In this document: positions 1 to 6,447 of the stretch, piece by piece
Position numbering within the stretch: the stretch's first letter is position 1
Layout of the letters: every line of letters starts with the position of its first letter
Source: DATHYZ01 sp035458865
GTDB lineage: Bacteria > Chloroflexota > Limnocylindria > Limnocylindrales > CSP1-4
NCBI GenBank assembly: GCA_035458865.1
Contig: DATHYZ010000099.1
Span: forward strand, 1 to 14,386
Length of the DNA: 14,386 nt
Reading direction: 5' to 3'
The notes under the pieces: model-generated
Seen by the model: the letters and a program-made list of their open reading frames with translations, nothing else
What the model was told of the DNA's origin: nothing
Databases searched by the model: none
Translations under genes and position numbers: made by a program

Positions 1-866
1 TGACCGTGGTGACCGGCGTCGTCGACCTGTCCGGCTCCGCCAGCGGGCTCGCCACCATCGCGGCCGAGGCGTTCGGCATCCCGGTGGAGCAGGTCACCGT
101 CGTCGTGGCCGACACCAGCGCCGCACCCCAGGCGCCATCGAGCAACGCGAGCGCCATCACGTACGCGGTCGGGCCGGCCGTCCTGGCCGCAGCCGAGCTG
201 GCCCGGGAACGCCTCCTCCAGGCCGCGGCCGGCATGCTCGAGATCGAGCCGGGGGACCTGGAGGTCGTCGACGGTACCGTTCGGCCTCGCGGCAGCCCCG
301 CGGCCGGCCGGCCGGTCGCCAGCCTCGCGCGCGAGCTGGCCGACGCGTTCGACTCGCCGTATCCGCCGGTGGAGGGCCACGCTTCCACCGCTCACACGGT
401 CCGGGCGCCGTCGGTCGCGGGGCACCTCGCCCACGTCCGCGTGGATGACGCGACCGGCAAGGTCGAGGTGCTCGGATACGCGGTCGTCCAGGACGTCGGA
501 CGAGCGCTCGACCCGGCCCTCGTGGAAGGTCAGATGACGGGCGCGGCTGTCCAGTCGATCGGTCGCTCGCTGTACGAGGAGCTGGTCCACGACGACCGAG
601 GCCAGCTGCTCACCGGCAGCTTCATGGACTACGCGCTGCCGGGCCCCACGACGGTGCCGACCATCGAGACGCTGATCGTCGAGGTCCCGGCGCCCGAGGG
701 ACCGTACGGGGCGCGGGGGATCGGCGAGGCGCCGGTCGTGCCGGGTCCGGCCGCGGTGGCCAACGCGATCGCGGCGGCGACCGGTGCTCGCATGCGGCAG
801 CTTCCGATGACGCCGCCACGCGTCTGGGCCGCGTTGCGCTCGCTCCCGGGGGAGCGATCCCGCTAG
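1..866 (+). CDS. Xanthine dehydrogenase/aldehyde oxidase-family molybdopterin-binding subunit, C-terminal part (5' truncated)
   Basis: The reading frame is already open at base 3 and runs 287 residues to a TAG at 864-866, so the start lies outside the window. The protein resembles the C-terminal molybdopterin-binding domain of the large subunit of xanthine dehydrogenase, aldehyde oxidase and CO dehydrogenase-like hydroxylases. Visible family landmarks are a segment reading AAEAFGIPVEQVTVVVADT, the block EVLGYAVVQDVGRALDP followed by EGQMTGAAVQSIG, and the terminal GARGIGEAPVVPGPAAVANAI block, whose Gly-Glu belongs to the cofactor and active-site loop in this family. Such subunits hydroxylate N-heterocycles or aldehydes with a molybdopterin cofactor and partner FAD and 2Fe-2S subunits, which would lie upstream. 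Near the visible N-terminus the usual GQG-type motif reads GSASGL, so the substrate cannot be inferred. The family call is firm; the substrate is unknown. Confidence 0.9.
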   Translation, partial: TVVTGVVDLSGSASGLATIAAEAFGIPVEQVTVVVADTSAAPQAPSSNASAITYAVGPAVLAAAELARERLLQAAAGMLEIEPGDLEVVDGTVRPRGSPAAGRPVASLARELADAFDSPYPPVEGHASTAHTVRAPSVAGHLAHVRVDDATGKVEVLGYAVVQDVGRALDPALVEGQMTGAAVQSIGRSLYEELVHDDRGQLLTGSFMDYALPGPTTVPTIETLIVEVPAPEGPYGARGIGEAPVVPGPAAVANAIAAATGARMRQLPMTPPRVWAALRSLPGERSR

Positions 867-901
867 TCGTTGCCGCCCGGGCGTCGCCGCCCCGGCGGGC
901 G

Positions 902-937
902 CGACGAGGCCGGGGGCGGGTGCCCCCGGCCTCGTCG
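902..937. terminator. Perfect 16-bp hairpin between convergent genes, probable bidirectional terminator
   Basis: Bases 902-917 (CGACGAGGCCGGGGGC) are the exact reverse complement of 922-937, with a four-base GGGT loop. The hairpin fills the gap between the stop of the molybdopterin subunit (866) and the end of the opposing nucleotidase gene (956). Neither side has a T-tract, so it is not a classical intrinsic terminator. Position and symmetry make a bidirectional transcription stop the best reading. Confidence 0.72.
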
Positions 938-955
938 TGTGCTCGGGACGTCAGG

Positions 956-3900
956 TCACGGGACGAAGACCAGCCGCCCCTCGATCGCCGGGCTGATGGG
1001 CCCGACCTGGGCGCTGACGTAGTCGATCACCGCGTCACGCACGTAGAACTGGGTGTCGGCGACGATCTGGTCGAGCGGCCAGATGGTCACCCCGGCGTCG
1101 TTGAAGTTGCACGACCCGGCGGCCAGGTAGTTCACCGACGACACGTTGTAGTACGTGGCGGTGTCGGTGAAGTCCACGGGCACGCCGTCGATCGTCAACG
1201 ACACGACGTTGTCGCCGTCAGGCGGGGTCCCGGCACCCGGATCGTTGTAGGTGATCTGCACGCCGGCGTTGGTCGTCAGCATGCAGGTCGTGTAGTACGA
1301 GTAGCCGCCGTGGGCCGAGTCGTACTTGTACCACCAGTAGTTGCGGTACCCGCGCTCCAGCACCTGCTTGAGCTGCGGGCCGTTCATCTCCATGACGAGC
1401 AGCGAGTTCTCGTACGGCATCAACGTGTACATGTCATTCACGGTGAGCGTCACCGGGCTCGCCGGCGTCGCACCGTTCGCGACCCTGCGGTTCGACATCG
1501 CACCGGACAGGTGGAGGTCGACCGGGATGCCGTTGGTCTCGAGCTCGTAGACCGCGGCGTCGGCCTGCTGGTTGGCGCCGTTCGTCTCCTGCGTGTAGGC
1601 CTGGAGCGCGTCGATCGGCACGGTGGTCTGGCCGATCACGGTGCTGGTGTAGGCCTGGAGCTCGTCCACGAAGGGCTGGAGGTACGCCTCCATCCCGGCG
1701 TCCACCGTGGCCTCGGTGGCCGGGATCAGGAAGCCCTCGCGCAGGACGACCTCGCCGTCGATGAAGCCGACGTTCACCTGCCCCAGGTTGAGGGCGTAGC
1801 GCCCGGCCTGAGCCACGAGCGTGCCGTCTGGGTTGACCCCGGACGTCACGGTCACCGCCGGGTCCAGGAAGCTGTGGCTGTGCCCGCCGATGATCACGTC
1901 GATCCCGGCGACGCCTTGGGCCAGGAGCAGGTCGCTGTCGATCTCGTCACCGTACGGCGAGTAGCCCATGTGGGTGAGACCGACCAGCAGGTCGGGCGAT
2001 TCATCCGCCAGGATCTGCGGCACCGCCTCGAACCCCTTGTCCAGGCCTGAGTAGAACGTCAGGCCGGGGATGTTCGTGGGCAGCTCGTACCGGTAGACCC
2101 GCGGGTTGGTGAGCCCGAAGATCGTCACCTTCAGACCGTCGACCTCGAGGTTGACGTAGTCCTGGACGTTCTCGTTGATGAACCCGTAGGACCCGTCGTC
2201 TTCGAGGTTGATCGTTCCCAGGATCGGCGCGTCGAGCTGGCCGAGCATGGTGGCGAAGGTCGCCGGACCGAAGTTGAACTCGTGGTTGCCGATCGTCATC
2301 GCGTCGTAGCCGAGCAGGTTCAAGCCGCCCGCGATCGGGTTGGTGTCGGCGTTGCGGAAGTACTGGGCGAAGGCATTGCCCTGGAACGTGTCGCCGGCGT
2401 CGAGCAGGAGCACGTTCGGGTTGTGGGCCCGCTCCTTCGCGATCGTGTCGGCCAGGAACGCGAAGCCCTCGGGCGCGCCGTAGTAGTAGGTCTCCGGCCA
2501 CGTGCCGTGGGTGTCGTTCGTGTGGAGCATCGTCACGACGTTGTCGAGCTGGACGATCCGGTCCATCGGAACGTCCGCGGCGTCGATCACGTCGAGCATC
2601 TCGATGTACTCGACGAGGCCCTGCTGCATGTCGAAGTAGGTGTCCCAGCGGTTGGCACCGTCGGCGAAGGTGACCCAACCGTCCTGCCCACCGGCCAGGA
2701 AGTTGTTGGTCACCACGCGGTACACCTCGTCGCGCACGAGCGGCTCGCCGCCGATCTCGATCCCGTAGCCACCCCACGCCGTCGGCGTGGCGCACCCGCA
2801 GTCGTTGTACCAGTACCACTCGGCGCCCGAGGTCTGCAGCATGCCCTTGTACAGAGTCGCAGCCTGGTCGACGAGCTCCTGGATCTGGGCCCCTGTGAGG
2901 TCCATGAGGTACAGCGTGTTCCCGAACGGCAGCACGTCGAACGTGTCGCCCCAGGTCACGGTGTGTGGCAGGGAGGCCCCGTCGGGGATCGTGATGTCGG
3001 CCCGCAACCCGCCAGGGTTGGTGAAGGCGGCGTCGACCGAGCCGTTGAGCTCACCGTCGTCGTACCAGTCGGCCTTCCACAGCATCGAATCGGTGACGAT
3101 GTCACCCATCGTCGATTCGTCGTTGTAGTCGCGGACCAGATCGATGTTGGTGTACCCGACCGGCTCGTTGACGATCGGCGCGACGACCTCGGCCCAATGG
3201 TCGACCAGGTCGGCCACCTCGGGGTCGGGTAGCGTGAACGCCAGCGTCTCGGCAGCCTTGATCAGCGCCGCCGCCGCGGCGGCGTCGACCTTCTTCCCGC
3301 TCAGCGCCTTGAGCTGGTTGACGAAGGCCGCGAGCTTGTTCGCCGCCACCTTGGTCTGGCCACGCTCGATCGACGCCGCGACGGAGTCGAGCTTCGCCAT
3401 CAGGCTGTCGAAGATGCCCTTGTCGGTGATGTCGCCGCTCGCGTAGTCGCCCTCGACCGCGCTCTTGAGGGCGGCCATCTTCTTGGTCCAGTCGGTGATC
3501 GTGTGGAGCTCGTAGGAGCTGACGGTCAGCTGCTTGGTCGATGGGTCGATCGACACGTCCACCTGGCCCAGCCAGCGCCCGTAGTAGCCGGCCGCCACGA
3601 TCGCCGTATCGCCGACGTAGACGGGGTCGAACAGGGCCTGATGCTGGTGTCCGCCGATCATGAGGTCGACCGGCTTGCCGGCATCGATCAGTTCCTGGGC
3701 GACCGTCTCGAGCCCCTTGTACGGGCCGCTGTCGGCGGTGCCCATGTGGACGAGCACGACCATCGCGTCGGCCTCGGCCATCACCATGTCGTAGTAGTGC
3801 AGGATCGTCTCGGTCAGGTCCTTGAAGACCAGGCCCTCGGTGGTCCCGATCAGGGTGACCTCGGGGGTCTCCTCACCGGCCAGCCCCAGGACGCCGAGCG

Positions 3901-4405
3901 TGATCCCGCCGACCTCCAGCAGCGCGTACGGTTCCGCCCAGTCGGGCAGATCCCAGTCCGTGCCCTCGAGCACGACGTTCGCGCCCAACCACGGGAACTC
4001 CGACTGGGCGACCCGCGTCGCGAGCTCCTCCTGACCCTTGTCGAACTCGTGGTTGCCGAAGGTGGCGACGTCGTAGCCCATCTGGTTGTAGACGTCGATC
4101 GTGCTCTCGCCCATCAGGAGCTGGGAGATGGCAGGCGCCGCGAAGTAGACGTCCCCAGCGTCCAGCAAGGCGACGTTGCCCTCGCCGACGTCGGCTCTGA
4201 TGCTCTCGACGACGCCGGCGACGTTCGCCGACCCCCCGCGACCGGAGCTGTCCGGCTCGAGTCGTCCGTGGAAGTCGTTGGTGTGCAGCAGCGTGACGTC
4301 GACCATGTCGACGGGCTGGGCTGCCGCCCCGATGGGTGCGACCATCGCCACCAGCGCGGCCGTGACGACGGCGGCCATCAGTTGCTTGATTCTCATCGGT
4401 GACAT
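956..4405 (-). CDS. Secreted double-headed 5'-nucleotidase (UshA/YfkN-like) with inserted FIMAH-like domain
   Basis: This is a 1149-residue exported metallophosphoesterase with two complete nucleotidase units. A Sec signal peptide spans residues 1-29, with a probable cut after GAAA. Unit 1 carries HTNDFHG (41-47), LDAGD (81-85), GNHE (117-120), VLVHMG (217-222) and GGHQHQ (251-256), then a helical insert (about 327-395), then a 5'-nucleotidase C-terminal domain (about 415-605) with FTNPGGLR (461-468) and TNNFLAGGQDGW (566-577). Unit 2 repeats the metal motifs: HTNDTHG (628-634), LDAGD (668-672), GNHEF (706-710), LTHMG (810-814) and GGHSHS (840-845), followed by a more divergent C-terminal domain (about 930-1149). 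Enzymes of this family use a di-metal centre to remove phosphate from extracellular nucleotides or cyclic nucleotides, scavenging phosphate and nucleosides. No membrane or wall anchor is visible at the C-terminus. The chosen ATG has GGAGG (4410-4414) four bases upstream; an ATG at 4396 is also possible. The frame is open back to 4648, but that extension does not look like protein. Confidence 0.9.
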   Translation of the reverse strand: MSPMRIKQLMAAVVTAALVAMVAPIGAAAQPVDMVDVTLLHTNDFHGRLEPDSSGRGGSANVAGVVESIRADVGEGNVALLDAGDVYFAAPAISQLLMGESTIDVYNQMGYDVATFGNHEFDKGQEELATRVAQSEFPWLGANVVLEGTDWDLPDWAEPYALLEVGGITLGVLGLAGEETPEVTLIGTTEGLVFKDLTETILHYYDMVMAEADAMVVLVHMGTADSGPYKGLETVAQELIDAGKPVDLMIGGHQHQALFDPVYVGDTAIVAAGYYGRWLGQVDVSIDPSTKQLTVSSYELHTITDWTKKMAALKSAVEGDYASGDITDKGIFDSLMAKLDSVAASIERGQTKVAANKLAAFVNQLKALSGKKVDAAAAAALIKAAETLAFTLPDPEVADLVDHWAEVVAPIVNEPVGYTNIDLVRDYNDESTMGDIVTDSMLWKADWYDDGELNGSVDAAFTNPGGLRADITIPDGASLPHTVTWGDTFDVLPFGNTLYLMDLTGAQIQELVDQAATLYKGMLQTSGAEWYWYNDCGCATPTAWGGYGIEIGGEPLVRDEVYRVVTNNFLAGGQDGWVTFADGANRWDTYFDMQQGLVEYIEMLDVIDAADVPMDRIVQLDNVVTMLHTNDTHGTWPETYYYGAPEGFAFLADTIAKERAHNPNVLLLDAGDTFQGNAFAQYFRNADTNPIAGGLNLLGYDAMTIGNHEFNFGPATFATMLGQLDAPILGTINLEDDGSYGFINENVQDYVNLEVDGLKVTIFGLTNPRVYRYELPTNIPGLTFYSGLDKGFEAVPQILADESPDLLVGLTHMGYSPYGDEIDSDLLLAQGVAGIDVIIGGHSHSFLDPAVTVTSGVNPDGTLVAQAGRYALNLGQVNVGFIDGEVVLREGFLIPATEATVDAGMEAYLQPFVDELQAYTSTVIGQTTVPIDALQAYTQETNGANQQADAAVYELETNGIPVDLHLSGAMSNRRVANGATPASPVTLTVNDMYTLMPYENSLLVMEMNGPQLKQVLERGYRNYWWYKYDSAHGGYSYYTTCMLTTNAGVQITYNDPGAGTPPDGDNVVSLTIDGVPVDFTDTATYYNVSSVNYLAAGSCNFNDAGVTIWPLDQIVADTQFYVRDAVIDYVSAQVGPISPAIEGRLVFVP

Positions 4406-4502
4406 GCGCCCTCCAGGTGGGTCCATCCCGGTGGCCGGGGGCTGACCACCGTCGATCCGGGGTGTGGCCTGCGCGATCTGCTTCCTCCTCGACCTCCATT
4501 CG

Positions 4503-4566
4503 CAGGGACCGTGGCCGCGCGCTCCGATGGCGCGCCGGGCACCGACATACCTGGGCCACGGTCCTG
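4503..4566. repeat. Long-range inverted repeat in the leader of the nucleotidase gene
   Basis: GGACCGTGGCC (4506-4516) is the exact reverse complement of GGCCACGGTCC (4554-4564), and CAG/CTG flanks extend the pairing past one bulged base. A second GC-rich stem (GCGCGC against GCGCGC, around 4517-4536) can form inside it. It lies about 100 bases upstream of the nucleotidase start, so a minus-strand transcript starting above 4566 would carry a nested stem-loop in its 5' leader. Its role is unknown; attenuation or mRNA stability are options. The 305-base gap between the divergent starts (4406-4710) otherwise holds only the palindrome at 4572-4585 and the promoter/operator block. Confidence 0.4.
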
Positions 4567-4571
4567 CTATC

Positions 4572-4585
4572 GGCAGGGACCTGCC
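4572..4585. promoter_or_regulatory. Perfect 14-bp palindrome, possible operator
   Basis: GGCAGG-GA-CCTGCC is a perfect inverted repeat with a two-base centre, in the upstream region shared by the nucleotidase and the membrane-protein operon. Its minus-strand surroundings contain only weak promoter-like hexamers (TTGTCC, then GATAGC 17 bases later). It could be a regulator site for the nucleotidase gene, but a chance palindrome in GC-rich DNA cannot be excluded. Confidence 0.25.
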
Positions 4586-4648
4586 AGAGGACAACGTCCC
4601 GACTTCTTCGCGCACGCGCCAGCCTGTCGCCCTGCTGCAAGCTTCCAC

Positions 4649-4677
4649 TTGACATACTCTGCTGTGCAGAGTACTCT
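4649..4677 (+). promoter_or_regulatory. Sigma-70-type promoter of the membrane protein/regulator operon
   Basis: TTGACA at 4649-4654 is a perfect -35 hexamer. A 17-base spacer follows, then TACTCT at 4672-4677, which matches the -10 consensus at its first, second and last bases. The segment is AT-richer than its surroundings and ends about 34 bases before the chosen start at 4711, leaving room for a short leader with its SD. The overlap with the dyad operator supports a regulated promoter. Confidence 0.65.
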
Positions 4678-4690
4678 CCTATGCAGATTA
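4655..4690. promoter_or_regulatory. Tandem dyad operator with 17-bp period over the promoter
   Basis: The first 19-bp site, TACTCTGC-TGT-GCAGAGTA (4655-4673), is a perfect inverted repeat filling the promoter spacer. A second, imperfect copy, TACTCTCC-TAT-GCAGATTA (4672-4690), shares its first two bases with the first site and covers the -10. A further half-site TACTCGC begins at 4689, so the TACTC core recurs at 4655, 4672 and 4689, every 17 bp. A dimeric repressor bound here would block RNA polymerase. The winged-helix regulator encoded second in this operon (5360-5680) is the natural candidate. The symmetry is seen directly; the identity of the binder is inferred. Confidence 0.75.
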
Positions 4691-4710
4691 CTCGCATCAG
4701 GGGTCATGCG

Positions 4711-5373
4711 ATGACCGGGCCGATGGATCTGAAGCTTCTCGAGAGAGACGCCTTCCGCAGGTTCTACGAAGACGGGCTGATGGACGTGTTCTTCGGCCTC
4801 ATGCTCGTGACCATGAGCGTCGGCGTGGTGCTGACCGACTGGCTCGAGAACGAGGCTGCCGGGACGATCGGCATGCTCGGCATCTCGGTGGTCCTGGTGA
4901 CGCTGCTGATCGCGGCCCGGCGCCGCCTCCTCCGCGCGCGCCTGGGGGAGTTCCGGCCGGGGCCGGAACGACGACGCAAGATCACCGCCACGCGGCTGGT
5001 GCTCGTCGGATCGGTCCTCGTCGGCGTGGTGGCGTTCGCGGTGGCCGCCATCGCGTATGCGGGCGAGGTCCCGCTGGCCAGCATCGACGTCCTGCTGCCG
5101 CTGCTGTGGTTCATCAACGCGGTCGTCGTCATGGGCGCCATGGCCTTCTATCTCGACGTTCCGCGCTTCGCCTTCTACGGCATCGTCTTCGGCATCGCCA
5201 TGCCGCTCCTCGTCTGGCCCGACGTCCTGTGGGGCATCAGCGTGCCGGTCTGGATCGCCTTTGGCGTCCCCGGAGCGGTGATCGTGATCATCGGCCTGTC
5301 CATGTTCCGCCGGTTCCTCCAGCGATACCCGCCGCTCCCTTCTGGAGAGGACCTCCTCGATGGCGGCCGCTAG
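4711..5373 (+). CDS. Multipass membrane protein of unknown function, first gene of regulator operon
   Basis: This 220-residue protein has about six predicted membrane helices, at roughly residues 23-43, 51-69, 95-117, 126-148, 153-170 and 173-198. An arginine-rich cytoplasmic loop (70-90) follows the second helix. The short amphipathic N-terminus contains RRFYEDGLMDVFFGLML. I chose ATG 4711 because AGGGG (4699-4703) sits seven bases upstream. An in-frame ATG at 4681 lies inside the operator and has no SD; ATG 4723 is another possibility. The last 14 bases overlap the downstream winged-helix gene, so the two are probably translationally coupled. I recognise no named family and no transporter motif. 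Such pairs often have the regulator control the membrane protein in response to envelope stress or a drug, but nothing in the sequence specifies the signal. Confidence 0.8.
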   Translation: MTGPMDLKLLERDAFRRFYEDGLMDVFFGLMLVTMSVGVVLTDWLENEAAGTIGMLGISVVLVTLLIAARRRLLRARLGEFRPGPERRRKITATRLVLVGSVLVGVVAFAVAAIAYAGEVPLASIDVLLPLLWFINAVVVMGAMAFYLDVPRFAFYGIVFGIAMPLLVWPDVLWGISVPVWIAFGVPGAVIVIIGLSMFRRFLQRYPPLPSGEDLLDGGR

Positions 5374-5680
5374 CGGATCCGGCGGCCCGACGCCAGGTGT
5401 CGATCGGCTGATCCACGAGCCGGCACGGCTCGCCATCATGACCAACCTGTACGTGGTCGAGAGCGCCAATGCCACCTACCTGCTGCGGCAGACCGGCCTC
5501 ACCTGGGGCAACCTCGGATCCCACCTCTCGAAGCTCGAAGACGCCGGCTACGCTCGCATCACGAAGGGCTTCAAGGGGAAGCAGCCTGAGACCACCGTCT
5601 CCCTGACCCCCCTGGGCCGGACTGCCCTCGTCGAGTATCGGCAGCGGCTCATGGCCACCCTCGACCGCATCGCCGAGTAG
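5360..5680 (+). CDS. Small winged-helix transcriptional regulator (MarR/ArsR-like, PF13601-type)
   Basis: A 106-residue one-domain DNA-binding protein. After a flexible Gly/Ser/Ala N-terminus, residues 15-100 form a compact winged helix: an N-terminal helix (IHEPARLAIMTNLYVVE), a helix-turn-helix whose recognition helix is TWGNLGSHLSKLEDAGY, a wing ending in ETTVSLTPLGRTAL, and a C-terminal helix likely to serve dimerisation. The phrase 'xLSxHLxxLExAGYxxxxK' is typical of this group, which uses no separate ligand domain. The start has GGAGAGG (5344-5350) nine bases upstream and overlaps the membrane-protein gene. I infer that it represses its own operon through the dyads at 4655-4690. No metal-binding cysteines are present, so a metal-sensing ArsR role is unlikely. 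Confidence 0.88.
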   Translation: MAAASGSGGPTPGVDRLIHEPARLAIMTNLYVVESANATYLLRQTGLTWGNLGSHLSKLEDAGYARITKGFKGKQPETTVSLTPLGRTALVEYRQRLMATLDRIAE

Positions 5681-5698
5681 GGGCCCCGACGTTCCTGC

Positions 5699-5772
5699 CG
5701 CCGCCCGTTGACCGGGCGGCGCTGCCCGCGGCACGGGGCTCCGCGCGGCGCGGCGCTGCCCGTGACCGGGCG
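5699..5772 (+). terminator. Two tandem GC-rich hairpins with a shared core downstream of the regulator operon
   Basis: Stem 1 pairs 5699-5707 with 5713-5721 (nine pairs, loop TTGAC) and starts 18 bases after the regulator stop. Stem 2 pairs GCCCG (5758-5762) with CGGGC (5767-5771) around a TGAC loop. Both share the core GCCCG-(T)TGAC-CGGGC, and the 12-base CGGCGCTGCCCG is repeated directly at 5717-5728 and 5751-5762. No T-tract follows. Stem 1 is the likely transcription stop for the operon; the duplicate may be a back-up or a small repeated element. The rest of the 5681-5861 gap shows no gene. Confidence 0.5.
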
Positions 5773-5861
5773 TGGCCCTGCCGAGCAGGCTCCCCGGATG
5801 TGGCGCAGACTCCGCCCCCCCGCGAGTCACGCGGATCTCTGCCACCGGACCGGAGGATGAC

Positions 5862-6401
5862 TTGGCAGCTCGGTACCACTTCCTGAGCGACTTCACGATG
5901 ACGAGCCCTCGAGATGCCGTCTGGGACGCGCTCGTGGCCAGCGAGGATTGGCCCTCATGGTGGCGATGGCTGAAGCGCATCGAGGTCGTCCGCGCGGCGA
6001 CGTCGGAGAGCGGTGTCGGCGCCGTCTACCGCAACCACATCGGATCCCCGACCGGCTACGGCTTCACGTTCGAAGGCGAGATCTCGGACGTGGACCACCT
6101 CCGCCGGATCGACCTGACCCTGACGGGCGAGATCGACGGTCGGATCCGGTACCTCGTGTCCGAGGATCCGTCCGGCGGGACGCACATCGTCTACGCGCAG
6201 CTCGTCGAGACGCCGAAGTGGTGGATGAACCTGCTCGCCCCGATCGCCCGGCCCGGGTTCACCTGGAACCACGACAAGCTGATGACCGACTTCGGGCGAG
6301 GCCTGGCGAAGGCCTCGGGCGGCGAGCTCCTGACGGTCCGCAACTGGACCCTGAAGCCAGGGGCACCCGGCTTCTACGAGTTGCCCGTCCTCGAGGGCTG
6401 A
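5862..6401 (+). CDS. SRPBCC-family (START/Bet v 1-like) ligand-binding protein
   Basis: A 179-residue cytosolic protein of the polyketide-cyclase/SRPBCC type. It opens with a beta strand plus the family hallmark of paired helices, MTSPRDAVWDALVASEDWPSWW (residues 13-34). An antiparallel sheet follows (YRNHIGSPTGYGFTFEGEI, then RRIDLTLTGEIDGRIRYLV and GTHIVYAQLVE), then the long closing helix around 134-152. Members bind small hydrophobic ligands in a deep cavity; some are enzymes and many have unknown substrates. The start is a TTG: GGAGG at 5852-5856 lies exactly five bases upstream and the fold begins right after it. The ATG at 5857 is out of frame. Upstream in-frame codons would add a Pro/Arg-rich stretch unlike this fold. 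The preceding hairpins suggest transcription separate from the regulator operon. Confidence 0.82.
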   Translation: MAARYHFLSDFTMTSPRDAVWDALVASEDWPSWWRWLKRIEVVRAATSESGVGAVYRNHIGSPTGYGFTFEGEISDVDHLRRIDLTLTGEIDGRIRYLVSEDPSGGTHIVYAQLVETPKWWMNLLAPIARPGFTWNHDKLMTDFGRGLAKASGGELLTVRNWTLKPGAPGFYELPVLEG

Positions 6402-6423
6402 CGCGGGACGGCGACGACCCGCG
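6402..6423. terminator. Weak hairpin in a convergent gap
   Basis: CGCGGG (6402-6407) pairs with CCCGCG (6418-6423) across a ten-base loop, immediately after the SRPBCC stop and before the end of the opposing small membrane protein gene (6448). The location fits a terminator, but the stem is short and has no T-tract. Confidence 0.3.
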
Positions 6424-6447
6424 AGACCACCGGACCGCACCGAGCGG

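Noticed and set aside
920..2050. Plus-strand frames opposite the nucleotidase gene (also 2282-3232 and 3503-4402)
   Set aside because: Composition is Val/Asp/Arg/His-heavy with no motifs, and the minus strand encodes a complete, motif-rich enzyme over the whole interval.
4406..4648. 81-residue N-terminal extension of the nucleotidase
   Set aside because: It precedes a clear signal peptide, is Arg/Pro/Gly-rich, and reads through the SD of the chosen start.
5857..5859. ATG directly after GGAGG upstream of the SRPBCC gene
   Set aside because: It touches the SD and is out of frame with the fold. TTG 5862 is five bases from the SD and in frame.
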